Of a stretch of DNA of 33,698 nt, positions 1 through 7,377 are shown piece by piece. Every line of letters begins with the position of its first letter. Position 1 is the first letter of the stretch. The position numbers and the translations under genes were made by a program. The stretch spans positions 1 through 33,698 of IMG/VR virus record IMGVR_UViG_3300038424_000156; one strand, written 5' to 3'. Below the pieces are notes generated by a model. The model was not told the DNA's origin, did no database searches, and was given only the letters and a program-made list of their open reading frames with translations. Origin of the DNA: a virus.

Positions 1-276
1 AGCCTCCGGGCCAGACTCTGGGCCAGCCTCGGGGCCAGCCTCGGGGCCAGCCTCGGGGCCAGCCTCTGGGCCAGCCTCGGGGCCAGCCTCGGGGACAGCC
101 TCCGGGCCAGCCTCTGGGACAGCCTCCGGGACAGCCTCGGGGACAGCCTCGGGGCCAGCCTCGGGGCCAGCCTCCGGGCCAGCCTCCGGGCCAGCCTCTG
201 GGACAGCCTCCGGGCCAGCCTCGGGGCCAGCCTCCGGGCCAGCCTCTGGGCCAGCCTCCGGGCCAGCCTCGGATCG
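1..276 (+). repeat. 12-bp coding minisatellite, 23 copies
   Basis: Twenty-three tandem 12-bp units with consensus AGCCTCNGGGMC run from the window edge to 276. Apart from copy 2 (AGACTC) and the degenerate last copy, units differ only at base 7 (C, T or G; never A) and base 11 (C or A). In frame this gives Ser-Leu-(Arg/Trp/Gly)-(Ala/Asp). The array continues off the left end. Confidence 0.95.
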
Positions 277-708
277 GAATGGTGGGGGCAGCACGAAGCA
301 TACTGGATCGCTTTCTACCTATTCTTCCGCGACGTTCTCGGTGTGAAATTCGACGAGAATCGGTCGCGCCAATTGGACATGTGGCGAGATATCGCCCAGT
401 CGTGTTCTTGGTGGTGGTGCTACGAGAACTACGTGGTGGTCAGCGAGCGACCGACGGTGTGTGAGATGACAGAGGCTGAAGGGAAACTACACTCCGAGGA
501 CGGTCCCGCGCTGGCGTTTGCCGACGGGTACGCCGTACACGCGGTCCACGGCGTGCGAGTGCCATCGCTGGTGGTGGAGCGCCCAGAGAGCATCACTGCC
601 GAGATGATCGCAGCGGAGAAGGACGAAGCTGTTGCGCGTGTGATGCTCGACCGCTGCCCGGCGGCAGAGCATTCCATCTGCATCATTCGAGCGCAGGCGA
701 CAGGGTAA
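1..708 (+). CDS. DUF6745-like protein, 3' part, with N-terminal tetrapeptide repeats
   Basis: The reading frame is open from base 1 to the TAA at 706-708 (235 residues seen), so the start lies outside the window. Residues 1-92 are 23 tetrapeptides of the form S-L-[R/W/G]-[A/D]. The frame then runs without a break into GSEWWGQHEAYWIAFYLFFR and a C-terminal part with the motifs VVSERP, LHSEDGPA, FADGYAVHAVHGVRVP and a late MLDR. From memory these resemble DUF6745 proteins, which often carry low-complexity S-[V/L]-x-[A/D] repeats before this domain and have no known biochemical role. An ATG at 343 could start a shorter product, but it lies inside conserved-looking sequence, so I prefer the long frame. 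The terminase gene follows after 5 bases. Function unknown; family assignment moderately sure. Confidence 0.7.
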   Translation, partial: SLRARLWASLGASLGASLGASLWASLGASLGDSLRASLWDSLRDSLGDSLGASLGASLRASLRASLWDSLRASLGASLRASLWASLRASLGSEWWGQHEAYWIAFYLFFRDVLGVKFDENRSRQLDMWRDIAQSCSWWWCYENYVVVSERPTVCEMTEAEGKLHSEDGPALAFADGYAVHAVHGVRVPSLVVERPESITAEMIAAEKDEAVARVMLDRCPAAEHSICIIRAQATG

Positions 709-713
709 GCACA

Positions 714-1499
714 ATGGTCACCACCGAAGTCTTCCGCCGCGCGCGCGCACTTAACGAGGCCAGGATCATGCTGGCTCGCACCGGACTGGCGACCTTCGTC
801 GAGCAGTGCGTGAAGGACGACCACGGTGAGAGACTCGTCCTGGCACCGATGCACTTGGCGTGGCTGCGGCACATCGACTACTGCTGGGCCAACGGCTACC
901 GGGCAATGATCCTCGCGCCGTTCGGGAGTGGCAAGTCGTCCTGTCTCGCGGTGCCCCTGCTGGCGCATTCCATCGGACGAGACCGCAACGTGCGGATCAA
1001 GATCGTCACCAACGACGACGACAGCGCCAGCAAGCGTCTCGGCGCCGTCCGAAAGATCGTCGAGTCGGCCGTCTATCGAAGGGTTTTCCCCGAGGTCAAA
1101 ATCGGAGGCGCGTGGACCGGGCACGAGCTCTACGTCGAGCGGCTCGGGCATTCCATCGACCCGACCGTCCACGCCCGCGGCGTCCTGACCACCGGCATTG
1201 GTGGCCGCTGCGACCTGATGCTCTTCGACGACGTGGTGGACCAGAAGAACTCGATGGACCAGTCCCAGCGGCGGCGCGTGCTGTCGCTGATCGAGCAGAC
1301 GTGGCTCTCGCGGCTGGAGCCCGACGGCCGCGCGCTGATGATCGGGACCTGCTGGCACCAGGACGACGCCATGCACCACCTGATGCAGAAGCCACGCTGG
1401 TGCACGCTCAAGCAGGCAGTGACCGAGGACTGCACGGAGATCGCCCAGGAGGTCATCGGGGGCGGTGCTGATTACCCCGGCGCGAGGGTCGGCGCGTGA
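714..1499 (+). CDS. Terminase large subunit, ATPase part
   Basis: This 261-residue protein is the ATP-driven motor half of the DNA-packaging terminase, which pumps DNA through the portal. Walker A is APFGSGKS at residues 68-75. Walker B is CDLMLFDD at 166-173. A coupling-type motif, LMIGTCWHQDD, lies near 208-218, as in the Terminase_6 family. A normal large subunit also has a C-terminal RNase H-like nuclease, but here the frame stops at TGA 1497-1499, right after the ATPase part. The nuclease part is the next ORF, overlapping by 4 bases (GTGA) and in the -1 frame. The start ATG at 714 is 5 bases after the previous stop; no strong Shine-Dalgarno is visible, so coupling with the upstream gene is likely. 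Confidence 0.88.
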   Translation: MVTTEVFRRARALNEARIMLARTGLATFVEQCVKDDHGERLVLAPMHLAWLRHIDYCWANGYRAMILAPFGSGKSSCLAVPLLAHSIGRDRNVRIKIVTNDDDSASKRLGAVRKIVESAVYRRVFPEVKIGGAWTGHELYVERLGHSIDPTVHARGVLTTGIGGRCDLMLFDDVVDQKNSMDQSQRRRVLSLIEQTWLSRLEPDGRALMIGTCWHQDDAMHHLMQKPRWCTLKQAVTEDCTEIAQEVIGGGADYPGARVGA

Positions 1500-2281
1500 A
1501 CCTGGTGCGCAGGCTGGCGGCCGTTCCACCGTGGTCGCACTGGCCGACCGAGCGACTACGCCAAGAGCAATCGGACAACCCGCGCGCGTTTCAGCGCGGC
1601 TTTCAGATGCGAGCGTTCTCGGACGAAGAGCGCATGTTCCCGAGCTTCGAGACTTGCTTCACGCCCGGCATCGTTGTGGGCGAGATCATTCGGCGGGGCT
1701 GGCCGACCTTCGTCGGCGTGGATCTGGCGGGCGACAAGCGGCCCGGCAACGTGATCTTCGTGGTGGCAATCGACCCGCAGAACCAGCGGCGCTATCCGGT
1801 GGAGATCCTCGTTGGCGCCTGGAAGAGCCCAGAGGTCGCGGCGCAGCTCGCCGGCGTTCGCGCCCGTCACGCCAACCTTCGGGTCATCATGGTCGAGAAC
1901 AACGGCTACCAGCAGAGCCTGGTGGACTGGATCAAGCAGACCCCGGGCGCCGCAGGTTCCCCGGCCTACTGGTTCATGGTCGAGAGCTACACTACGGGCT
2001 TCGCCAGCAAGGTGAACCCGATCTACGGACTCCCCGGCATGGAGATCGAATTCAAGAACAAGGCGTGGGTCATCCCGTCCTCTGAGTTCGAGGGCCACCC
2101 ACCGCACTGCCGGTGCGGCTGGTGCGTCTGGCGGACGGAGATGCACGACTACCCGATGGGCGCTTCGACCGACTGCTGCATGGCCATGCACTTCTGCCGC
2201 GAGGCGATCAGCAAGTGGGGCACCGGCGCGAACCTGGGAGTCGGCGGGACTGGCGGCCTCGGCGGGCTGAACGACCGCTGA
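1496..2281 (+). CDS. Terminase large subunit, nuclease part
   Basis: This 261-residue ORF starts at GTG 1496, inside the stop of the ATPase ORF. It begins with the linker that normally joins the two terminase domains (PPWSHWPTERL, then NPRAF...F). The RNase H-like nuclease fold follows: GVDLAG with Asp76, VENNGYQQ with Glu134, and a late STDCCMAMHF segment carrying the third likely acidic residue. This nuclease cuts concatemeric phage DNA at initiation and headful termination. ATPase and nuclease together give about 520 residues, a usual full-length size. The split sits at the domain linker, so it could be a true two-protein terminase, a -1 frameshift product, or a sequencing indel. In this frame there is a stop at 1469-1471, so any shift must occur after 1471. 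Confidence 0.85.
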   Translation: MNLVRRLAAVPPWSHWPTERLRQEQSDNPRAFQRGFQMRAFSDEERMFPSFETCFTPGIVVGEIIRRGWPTFVGVDLAGDKRPGNVIFVVAIDPQNQRRYPVEILVGAWKSPEVAAQLAGVRARHANLRVIMVENNGYQQSLVDWIKQTPGAAGSPAYWFMVESYTTGFASKVNPIYGLPGMEIEFKNKAWVIPSSEFEGHPPHCRCGWCVWRTEMHDYPMGASTDCCMAMHFCREAISKWGTGANLGVGGTGGLGGLNDR

Positions 2282-2336
2282 GACGCACCTGGCACGTGGA
2301 ACCTTCCCGCGCAACTACCGCAACCACCGAGACTAC

Positions 2337-2367
2337 TTGACGCGAACCCGGCACGGTGTCATATATG
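2337..2367 (+). promoter_or_regulatory. Possible promoter before the 70-aa ORF
   Basis: TTGACG at 2337-2342 is followed 17-19 bases later by the AT-rich run CATATATG, in an otherwise GC-rich gap between terminase and the next ORF. The same arrangement (TTGAC, then TATATGG and a nearby ATG) occurs at 9467. The -10 match is poor, so this is a weak call. Confidence 0.35.
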
Positions 2368-2385
2368 GCCATGTGAGGTCAGATC

Positions 2386-2598
2386 ATGGCAACCGCGGGG
2401 AAAGAGCAAAGATGGAGCGTCGTCCGGGATAGGGTCTGCGTGTGCGGCCAGCCGGCCTGCCAGCAGGCGCTGGAGGAGCAGCGCGCGCGGCGGGAGGCCA
2501 TCATCGCGGCACAGGAACGCGCGTTCGACGACACCGCTCGCATCACCGGCCCGGAGCGCCCGCTCGCACGCGACTTGACCGAGGACAGCTCCGCGTAG
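2386..2598 (+). CDS. Small protein of unknown function, 70 aa
   Basis: Not recognised. The 70-residue product has a CVCGQPAC segment at about 18-25, and the following helix is rich in Ala, Gln, Glu and Arg (QQALEEQRARREAIIAAQER), which may form a short coiled coil. A GAGG at 2375-2378 precedes the ATG at a usable distance. It sits alone between the terminase genes and an intrinsic terminator. A protein of this size beside the large subunit could be a small terminase partner, but no DNA-binding fold is evident, so that is only a guess from position. Confidence 0.55.
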   Translation: MATAGKEQRWSVVRDRVCVCGQPACQQALEEQRARREAIIAAQERAFDDTARITGPERPLARDLTEDSSA

Positions 2599-2631
2599 TA
2601 CCGTAGGGCCTGCATGTTCGTGGCTCCCCTG

Positions 2632-2680
2632 GGCCTCCCGTCGCGAATTGGTCCTCCGGCGGGAGGCCACTCCTTTTTCT
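2632..2680 (+). terminator. Intrinsic terminator
   Basis: A perfect 9-bp stem, GGCCTCCCG (2632-2640) with CGGGAGGCC (2660-2668), closes a 19-base loop and is followed by CTTTTT at 2673-2678. It lies 33 bases after the 70-aa ORF and before the regulator gene, so it probably ends the terminase transcript. Confidence 0.75.
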
Positions 2681-2734
2681 GGCGCCCGAGCGGAACTTGA
2701 CGGGAGCCCACGACTCTGACACGTTTCGGACAGC

Positions 2735-2941
2735 GTGTACGTCCTAAAGCTCCTCCGCGTTCTTCTCGGCATCGGCCAGGCCCAACTGGCGGCGCGCGCC
2801 GGTATCAGCGTGCGGGAGCTGGCGCGCATCGAGCGGGGCGACGTGCGGCCGAGCGCGCCCTCGATGGCGGCGTACGACAGGGCCATCGAAGAGATCGTCG
2901 AGGCCCGCGCGGCGGAGACGACCACCAAGGAGATCGCATGA
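2735..2941 (+). CDS. Xre/Cro-type helix-turn-helix protein
   Basis: A 68-residue protein starting at GTG 2735 and made almost entirely of an HTH_3 (Xre/Cro) DNA-binding domain: LKLLRVLLGIGQAQLAARAG, then ISVRELARIERGDVRPS, with residues 4-53 covering the five-helix fold. Proteins of this size act as dimeric repressors or antirepressors on short operators. It is the first gene after an intrinsic terminator, with TTGACG at 2697-2702 just upstream, so it may open a new transcript. No clear Shine-Dalgarno precedes the GTG. Its stop overlaps the next start (ATGA). The target operator is not identifiable. Confidence 0.75.
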   Translation: MYVLKLLRVLLGIGQAQLAARAGISVRELARIERGDVRPSAPSMAAYDRAIEEIVEARAAETTTKEIA

Positions 2942-3108
2942 GCAAGCCAGCGCATCCTGCGGCGAGGCGTCCCTCGGAGATAACCCCGGAAGACCGGGCC
3001 GACATCGCGGTGGCGAGGAAGCGGCTTCGTGAGATCGCGAAGCACCCGGAGCGGCTGCTCGCCGGCGCGGAGTTGAAGCGCAAGCTGAAAGAATGGGAGA
3101 TCGCATGA
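2938..3108 (+). CDS. Small basic protein of unknown function, 56 aa
   Basis: The ATG at 2938 overlaps the stop of the Xre-type gene (ATGA) and has a strong AAGGAG before it. The 56 residues are rich in Arg, Lys, Ala and Glu ([33 protein letters not shown]) and look fully helical. Its stop again overlaps an ATG at 3105, the probable start of the methyltransferase. Its first codons are near-identical to those of the next gene (MSKPA). Function unknown; the coupling on both sides and the good ribosome binding site support a real gene. Confidence 0.6.
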   Translation: MSKPAHPAARRPSEITPEDRADIAVARKRLREIAKHPERLLAGAELKRKLKEWEIA

Positions 3109-4490
3109 GCAAGCCTGCCGACGCGAAGCTCCGCATCGAGCACATGGCGCTGGGCGAGCTGACCTCGGCTCCGCGCAACCCGCGCCGGCACGAGCTGGAG
3201 CAGATCAAGGCGTCGATGCGCCGCTTCGGCTTCGTGGCGCTCCCGGCGATCAACGAGACCACGGGCCGCCTCGTCGCGGGCCACGGCCGCCGCGACGCCC
3301 TCCTGGAGATGGAGGCCGCGGGCGAGCCACCGCCAGCGCGGGTGAAGGTGGTCCGGGGCGTCTGGCAGATCCCCGTCCTGCGCGGGGTGGCGTTCGCAAC
3401 CGATGCGGAGGCAGAGGCGTACCTGCTGGCGGACAACCGGCTCACCGAGATTGGCGGCTACGACGAAGAACTGCTGGCCAAGATGCTCGGCGAGATGAAG
3501 GAAGTCCTCGGAGGGCTGGAAGGGGTCGGGTACGACGACAAGGAAATCGCGCGGATGCTTGCGGACACTGAAGAGACTGCGGCAGGCAACTGCGATCCCG
3601 ATGATGTCACCGAGCCTCCCGCCGAGCCCATCTCGAAGCGCGGCGACCTGTGGCTGCTCGGCGAGCACCGGCTACTGTGCGGCGACTCGACGAGCGCGGA
3701 GGACGTGGCGAGGCTGATGAATGGGGAGCGGGCCGGGCTGATGAACACAGACCCGCCCTATGGCGTGGCCTACGCGAATGACGACCGACCAAATCCTGGG
3801 GTGGCGAAGCCACGGGTGGCGAATGACGATCTCAGTGACGAGGTTCTCCAAGAATTTCTGGAGGCAGCATTCAAGCCTGCGGTGGCTGTGGCGCTGAAGG
3901 AAGACGCCGCTTGGTACCTCTGGCATGCGCATCTAACCCAGGGATACTTTGCTGCTGCTGCTGCTGCTGCAAATGTCGTGCTACACCGACAAATCATCTG
4001 GGTGAAGCCGGTGCTTCTACTCGGGCGCGGGCAATACCACTGGAAGCACGAGCCCGCCTTCATGGGCTGGGTCAAAGGCCACCAGCCTCCCGACTACGGC
4101 GAGGGCAACGGCGAGCGCACGCAGACCACGGTGTGGGAGATCGGAAGCGTCACCCAAGCCGAGCGCAAAGAATTCAATCACTCCTCGCCCAAGCCGGTGG
4201 GTCTCTTTGAAATCCCCGTAATCAAGCACCTGAAGCACGGCGAGATTTGCTACGAGCCGTTCAGTGGGAGCGCCCCGCAGATCATCGCCGCCGAGATGCA
4301 TGGACGCCGCTGCTTCGCCATGGAGTTGGAGCCTCGCTACGTGGACGTGGCCGTCGCGCGCTGGGAAAAGTTCACGGGGAAGAAGGCCGTGAGAGCGGAC
4401 CCCATCGCGAAGCCCAAGACGGCGCGGGTGAAGCCTGCCAAAGCAGCGAAGCCGCCAGAGCCAGAAGCCAAGACGGATCTACCATTCTGA
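3105..4490 (+). CDS. ParB-domain / DNA methyltransferase fusion
   Basis: The product is 461 residues from ATG 3105. ATG 3093 is in frame, but GGGAG precedes 3105 and 3105 gives the ATGA overlap used elsewhere here. Residues about 10-110 are a ParB-like nuclease/partition fold ([40 protein letters not shown]). From about 170 on it is a DNA adenine/cytosine-N4 methyltransferase of the beta order: [16 protein letters not shown], catalytic DPPY at 216-219, and the SAM-binding motif EPFSGSAP at 384-391. The usual GSG is GSA here. Such fusions are common in phages and modify phage DNA, probably against host restriction. The C-terminus is a Lys/Ala/Pro-rich tail. A poly-Ala run lies near residue 283-289. 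Confidence 0.88.
   Translation: MSKPADAKLRIEHMALGELTSAPRNPRRHELEQIKASMRRFGFVALPAINETTGRLVAGHGRRDALLEMEAAGEPPPARVKVVRGVWQIPVLRGVAFATDAEAEAYLLADNRLTEIGGYDEELLAKMLGEMKEVLGGLEGVGYDDKEIARMLADTEETAAGNCDPDDVTEPPAEPISKRGDLWLLGEHRLLCGDSTSAEDVARLMNGERAGLMNTDPPYGVAYANDDRPNPGVAKPRVANDDLSDEVLQEFLEAAFKPAVAVALKEDAAWYLWHAHLTQGYFAAAAAAANVVLHRQIIWVKPVLLLGRGQYHWKHEPAFMGWVKGHQPPDYGEGNGERTQTTVWEIGSVTQAERKEFNHSSPKPVGLFEIPVIKHLKHGEICYEPFSGSAPQIIAAEMHGRRCFAMELEPRYVDVAVARWEKFTGKKAVRADPIAKPKTARVKPAKAAKPPEPEAKTDLPF
3951..3970 (+). repeat. GCT trinucleotide run in the methyltransferase
   Basis: Six GCT units plus GC encode a run of seven alanines between the catalytic DPPY motif and the SAM-binding motif. Unit number changes would keep the frame, so this would alter loop length and not switch the gene off. 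Confidence 0.9.
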
Positions 4491-4501
4491 GGAGCCCACC
4501 C

Positions 4502-4852
4502 ATGACCATCTCCACCGATCCCAATTACCAGAAGCCCGCCACCCACCCCTTCGAGGTCGTGATGCTCAAGCGCACGGCGAGCGAGTTCACGGCGACGAAG
4601 GCCGACATCCTGCGCGTCCCAGTCGATGCGCCAGACCCCATCACGGCGAAGTGGTCGCCCGAGGTGGTGAAGCGCGAGAAGGAATACCGGGTGGTGGACG
4701 CGTGCCCGCCCGGATACCTGACCGAGGTGGAGATGCTGGCGCAGCAGAGGGAGTACGCGGGCAACGTGACCGACCGAGCGAACATCGGGCTGACCGGGGC
4801 TGACCACGTGCCGACCATGAAGCCCTTCGCGGACCCCAACGCCAAGAAGTAG
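4502..4852 (+). CDS. Conserved-looking small protein, 116 aa
   Basis: Not recognised. The ATG at 4502 follows a strong GAGGAG in the region of the methyltransferase stop. The 116-residue product is hydrophilic, without membrane segments or obvious metal motifs. Features are PFEVVMLKRTASEFTATKAD near the start, a central WSPEVVKREKEYRVVDACPP, and a C-terminal MKPFADPNAKK. An in-frame extension upstream (ATG 4247) would overlap the methyltransferase for more than 200 bases and is unlikely. Probably co-transcribed with the methyltransferase. Confidence 0.6.
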   Translation: MTISTDPNYQKPATHPFEVVMLKRTASEFTATKADILRVPVDAPDPITAKWSPEVVKREKEYRVVDACPPGYLTEVEMLAQQREYAGNVTDRANIGLTGADHVPTMKPFADPNAKK

Positions 4853-4893
4853 AACGCACTACGGTTGTGGTAGGCTTGCCCCTGGAGGTTCCC

Positions 4894-5046
4894 ATGGTTG
4901 ACACCAAGCAACATCCCTGCGACGAAGACTGCGGCCACGAGCACTCGCCCAAGTTCGCGCCGCACCCGCCGCTCGATGCGGGCGAGAAGGCGGAACCGAA
5001 ACACACCGAGAGTGGGCTCACCCCGCTCATCCCCACGGGGGCGTGA
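4894..5046 (+). CDS. Cys/His-rich peptide, 50 aa
   Basis: A 50-residue ORF with a good GGAGG seven bases before its ATG at 4894. The N-terminal segment HPCDEDCGHEHSP carries two Cys and several His, which could bind a metal ion, but no known zinc fold can be named. Its stop overlaps the next start (TGATG at 5044-5048), so the next protein is probably translated by reinitiation. Function unknown. Confidence 0.55.
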   Translation: MVDTKQHPCDEDCGHEHSPKFAPHPPLDAGEKAEPKHTESGLTPLIPTGA

Positions 5047-5498
5047 TGTCAGACGGCACCCGCTTCGACCCGGAGGAATTTGAGCGCACGATGAAGGCGC
5101 TCAAGGACGGCACCTCGTGCGCGGACGTTCCCGCCCGCCCGCTGTTCGACCCTGCCCAGTACCGGAATGTCGTGGAGGACGCGGTCCACGGCCGCCGGGT
5201 CGAGGACTTCAAGGTGGCGCTGGAGCGGGGCGGGTTCACGTTCTTTCCCAAGGGGAGCATCCCGCCGGGCTGCGAGGCGACGAGCCCGCTGGAGCCCGCG
5301 CGCCCGCTCCTGGAGGGCCAGTGGCGGCGGCCGCCCAGCCGACTCGTGCAGGGCCTGGCATTCACCGACGCCCAGGTCACGGCCTGGTTTTCGACACCGG
5401 AGGAGTTCTGGCAATGGATGCAGACCATGAAGACCAAGAACCAGGTGCAGGCGGAGCGGCAGTCGAGGCGCCCCCTGCGGCTGACGATGCCCCGGTAG
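5046..5498 (+). CDS. Protein of unknown function, 150 aa
   Basis: Starts at ATG 5046 (GTG 5043 is one codon upstream in the same frame) in a TGATG overlap with the previous stop. The 150 residues are soluble and mixed in composition (DPEEFERTMKALKDG; YRNVVEDAVHGRRVEDFKVALERGG; EEFWQWMQTMKTK). No family recognised. Its last 85 bases overlap another ORF in a different frame, at 5414. Its place just ahead of the portal suggests a packaging or head-related accessory role, but this rests on position only. Confidence 0.55.
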   Translation: MSDGTRFDPEEFERTMKALKDGTSCADVPARPLFDPAQYRNVVEDAVHGRRVEDFKVALERGGFTFFPKGSIPPGCEATSPLEPARPLLEGQWRRPPSRLVQGLAFTDAQVTAWFSTPEEFWQWMQTMKTKNQVQAERQSRRPLRLTMPR

Positions 5499-5659
5499 CG
5501 GTCTTCGCCGATACCCTGCCGGCGCCGGTCGTCTCGGTGGCCGACGGGCACCCGGTGGATCTGGACGCGCCTCGGCCCATTCGCCCGCCCTGGTGGGCGC
5601 GGCTCTTGGGTCGCGCGGTTGGCGCCATGAACGGTGACAGTGATAGGATGCCCCCATGA
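5414..5659 (+). CDS. Overlapping small acidic/proline-rich protein, 81 aa
   Basis: This ORF begins inside the previous gene in another frame. Support comes from a perfect GGAGGAG at 5399-5405, about 8 bases before the ATG, and from its stop overlapping the portal start (ATGA, 5656-5659). The product has an acidic, Ala/Pro-rich first half and a basic-aromatic tail, PIRPPWWARLLGRAVGAM, that could form an amphipathic helix contacting membrane or protein. No family recognised. It probably couples translation to the portal. Confidence 0.55.
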   Translation: MDADHEDQEPGAGGAAVEAPPAADDAPVAVFADTLPAPVVSVADGHPVDLDAPRPIRPPWWARLLGRAVGAMNGDSDRMPP

Positions 5660-7344
5660 GCGACAGCGCCGTCACCGCGAACCTCGATGTCCGCATCCCG
5701 CTCGCAGCGGATCTGAAGCAGTACTTCTTTGACAACGCGGTCGTGGGAGAGACTGAGCGTTTCCGTCGGCTCGACCGTTTCGAGGCGCACTACCTCACGA
5801 CTCAATACCAGCACCAGCCCTATGACTGGTGGGGGCTTCCGGCGGACGCGGCAGAAACCGTCAGCCCGTCTGTCCAAGTGCCGCTCGGCTTCACTCAGCC
5901 CGTACTCACCCTGCTGGCCCGCCAGAAGCGCCCGACGGCACCCTATCACCTCGCGAAAGCGATCGTCGACCGCTTCACCGGTCTGCTGTTCAGCGAGGCG
6001 CGCAAGCCCGACGTCGAGGTCGAGGGAGACCCGGACACCGACGACTTCCTGCACGCCGCCATGGAGCAGTCGCGCTTCTGGGCGAGGTGGCGCGAGGCCC
6101 GCGCGGTCGGCGGTGCTACGGGCTCAGTCCTGGTCACCGCGCATCTGCGCAAGGGCCGCTTCGTGATCCAATGCCACAACCCGAAGAACGTGCAGGTGAT
6201 GTGGAAAGACCGGCGCGCGCTGGAGCCCCTGGCCGTGCTCATCATCTACCGCTATCCGCAAGAGGAGATCGTCTCCGACCCGAAGACGGGCGAGACGCGC
6301 ACGCGCATCGTCGACTACCTCTACCGGCGGATCATCACCGACCAGGACGACACGGTTTACAAGCCGGTGAAGCTGGAGCCCGGCGCGAACCTCGCGTGGG
6401 ACGTGGAGTCCGCGGCCGAGCACGGGCTCGGCGTCTTCCCCGGCGTCTGGGTCCAGAACAAGCCGGTGGTCGAGCAGGAGGACGGCGATCCCGACTGCCA
6501 GGGCGCCTGGCAGAGCTTCGACACCATCGACCGCCTGCTCGCGCAGATGAACAAGGCCCTGCTGCTCAACCTGGACCCGACGCTCGTACTCAAGATCGAC
6601 CCGAAGGAGTTGCTGGCCCTGGGCGGGGCCGTGCGCAAAGGCAGCGACAACGCTCTCAACGTCGGCACCGGTGACGCGAAGTACTTGGAGATGGTCGCCT
6701 CGGGCGTCGAGGCCGGGCACAAGCTGTGCGACCGGCTCAAGCAGAACGTCCTCGATGTCACCCGCTGCGTGCTGGTGGATCCGGAGAAGCTGTCGGGCTC
6801 GGCGCAGTCCGCGAAGGCGATGGAGTACGTCTACGCGCCCATGCTGGAGCAGGCTGACGAGTTCCGCAGCCAGTGGGGCGACAACGGAGTCATTCCGATG
6901 CTGCGCCTTATGGAACTCATGGCCCGCAAGTTCCACGGCGTGAAGGCCGTCCAGAACGGCAAAGCCGTCATCCTGCAGCTCGACCTGCCAAAGAAGGCCG
7001 ACGGCACGGTTCGCAAGCTGGGGCCCGGGGGATGGATACGGCTCAAGTGGGGACCGTACTTTGCCGCCACCGAGAACGACAAGCAGATGCAGGTTGCCAA
7101 CATCGTCGCGGCGAAGACGGGCGAGATCATCGACGAGGAGACGGCCGTGAACGCGGGCGCGCCCATCTTCGGGGTGCAGGACGCAGCGGCCATGCTGGCG
7201 AAGATCCAAGACGCGCACCAGAAGCAACTCGCGATGGGCATGGGGCCGGAGTACGGCGGGGAGAACGAACCGCCGCCGCCACCGCCCGCGCCAGACGCAA
7301 ACGAGCCGCCGGGACCGCCGGCGGGACAAGGGGGTAAGCCGTGA
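5656..7344 (+). CDS. Portal protein
   Basis: A 562-residue portal, the dodecameric ring at one capsid vertex through which terminase pumps DNA and to which the neck attaches. Portal-type signals include an N-terminal YWxxxY-like segment (FEAHYLTTQYQHQPYDWWGLP), LAKAIVDRFTGLLFSEA near 95-115, the central VQVMWKDRRALEPLAVLIIYRY, GVFPGVWVQNKPVVEQEDG, the long helix region DTIDRLLAQMNKALLLNLDP, and EKLSGSAQSAKAMEYVYAPM. The last 40 residues are Pro-rich (a run of six Pro, then PPGPPAGQGG) and probably disordered. Length fits SPP1-gp6-like and related portals. The start overlaps the preceding ORF and the stop overlaps a tiny ORF at 7341. Assignment from residue patterns and position after terminase. 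Confidence 0.85.
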   Translation: MSDSAVTANLDVRIPLAADLKQYFFDNAVVGETERFRRLDRFEAHYLTTQYQHQPYDWWGLPADAAETVSPSVQVPLGFTQPVLTLLARQKRPTAPYHLAKAIVDRFTGLLFSEARKPDVEVEGDPDTDDFLHAAMEQSRFWARWREARAVGGATGSVLVTAHLRKGRFVIQCHNPKNVQVMWKDRRALEPLAVLIIYRYPQEEIVSDPKTGETRTRIVDYLYRRIITDQDDTVYKPVKLEPGANLAWDVESAAEHGLGVFPGVWVQNKPVVEQEDGDPDCQGAWQSFDTIDRLLAQMNKALLLNLDPTLVLKIDPKELLALGGAVRKGSDNALNVGTGDAKYLEMVASGVEAGHKLCDRLKQNVLDVTRCVLVDPEKLSGSAQSAKAMEYVYAPMLEQADEFRSQWGDNGVIPMLRLMELMARKFHGVKAVQNGKAVILQLDLPKKADGTVRKLGPGGWIRLKWGPYFAATENDKQMQVANIVAAKTGEIIDEETAVNAGAPIFGVQDAAAMLAKIQDAHQKQLAMGMGPEYGGENEPPPPPPAPDANEPPGPPAGQGGKP

Positions 7345-7373
7345 CGGACTTTCTCGACTGGGCAAAACAGTAG
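7341..7373 (+). other. Ten-codon ORF resembling the start of neighbouring genes
   Basis: GTG at 7341 (overlapping the portal stop) opens MTDFLDWAKQ and then stops at TAG 7371-7373. The peptide matches the N-termini of the proteins at 7771 (MVDFSQWAARR) and 8331 (MLRFQEWAQR). It could be a leader peptide or the remnant of a gene cut off by the HAD-like insertion that begins 4 bases later. Whether it is translated is not known. Confidence 0.4.
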
Positions 7374-7377
7374 TCAC

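Noticed and set aside
429-1529. A 366-codon open frame on the - strand opposite the terminase ATPase ORF
   Set aside because: The + strand carries clear Walker motifs; the - frame has none and shows GC-driven openness.
3951-3970. The GCT run as a phase-variation switch of the methyltransferase
   Set aside because: The unit is three bases, so changes in copy number keep the frame.
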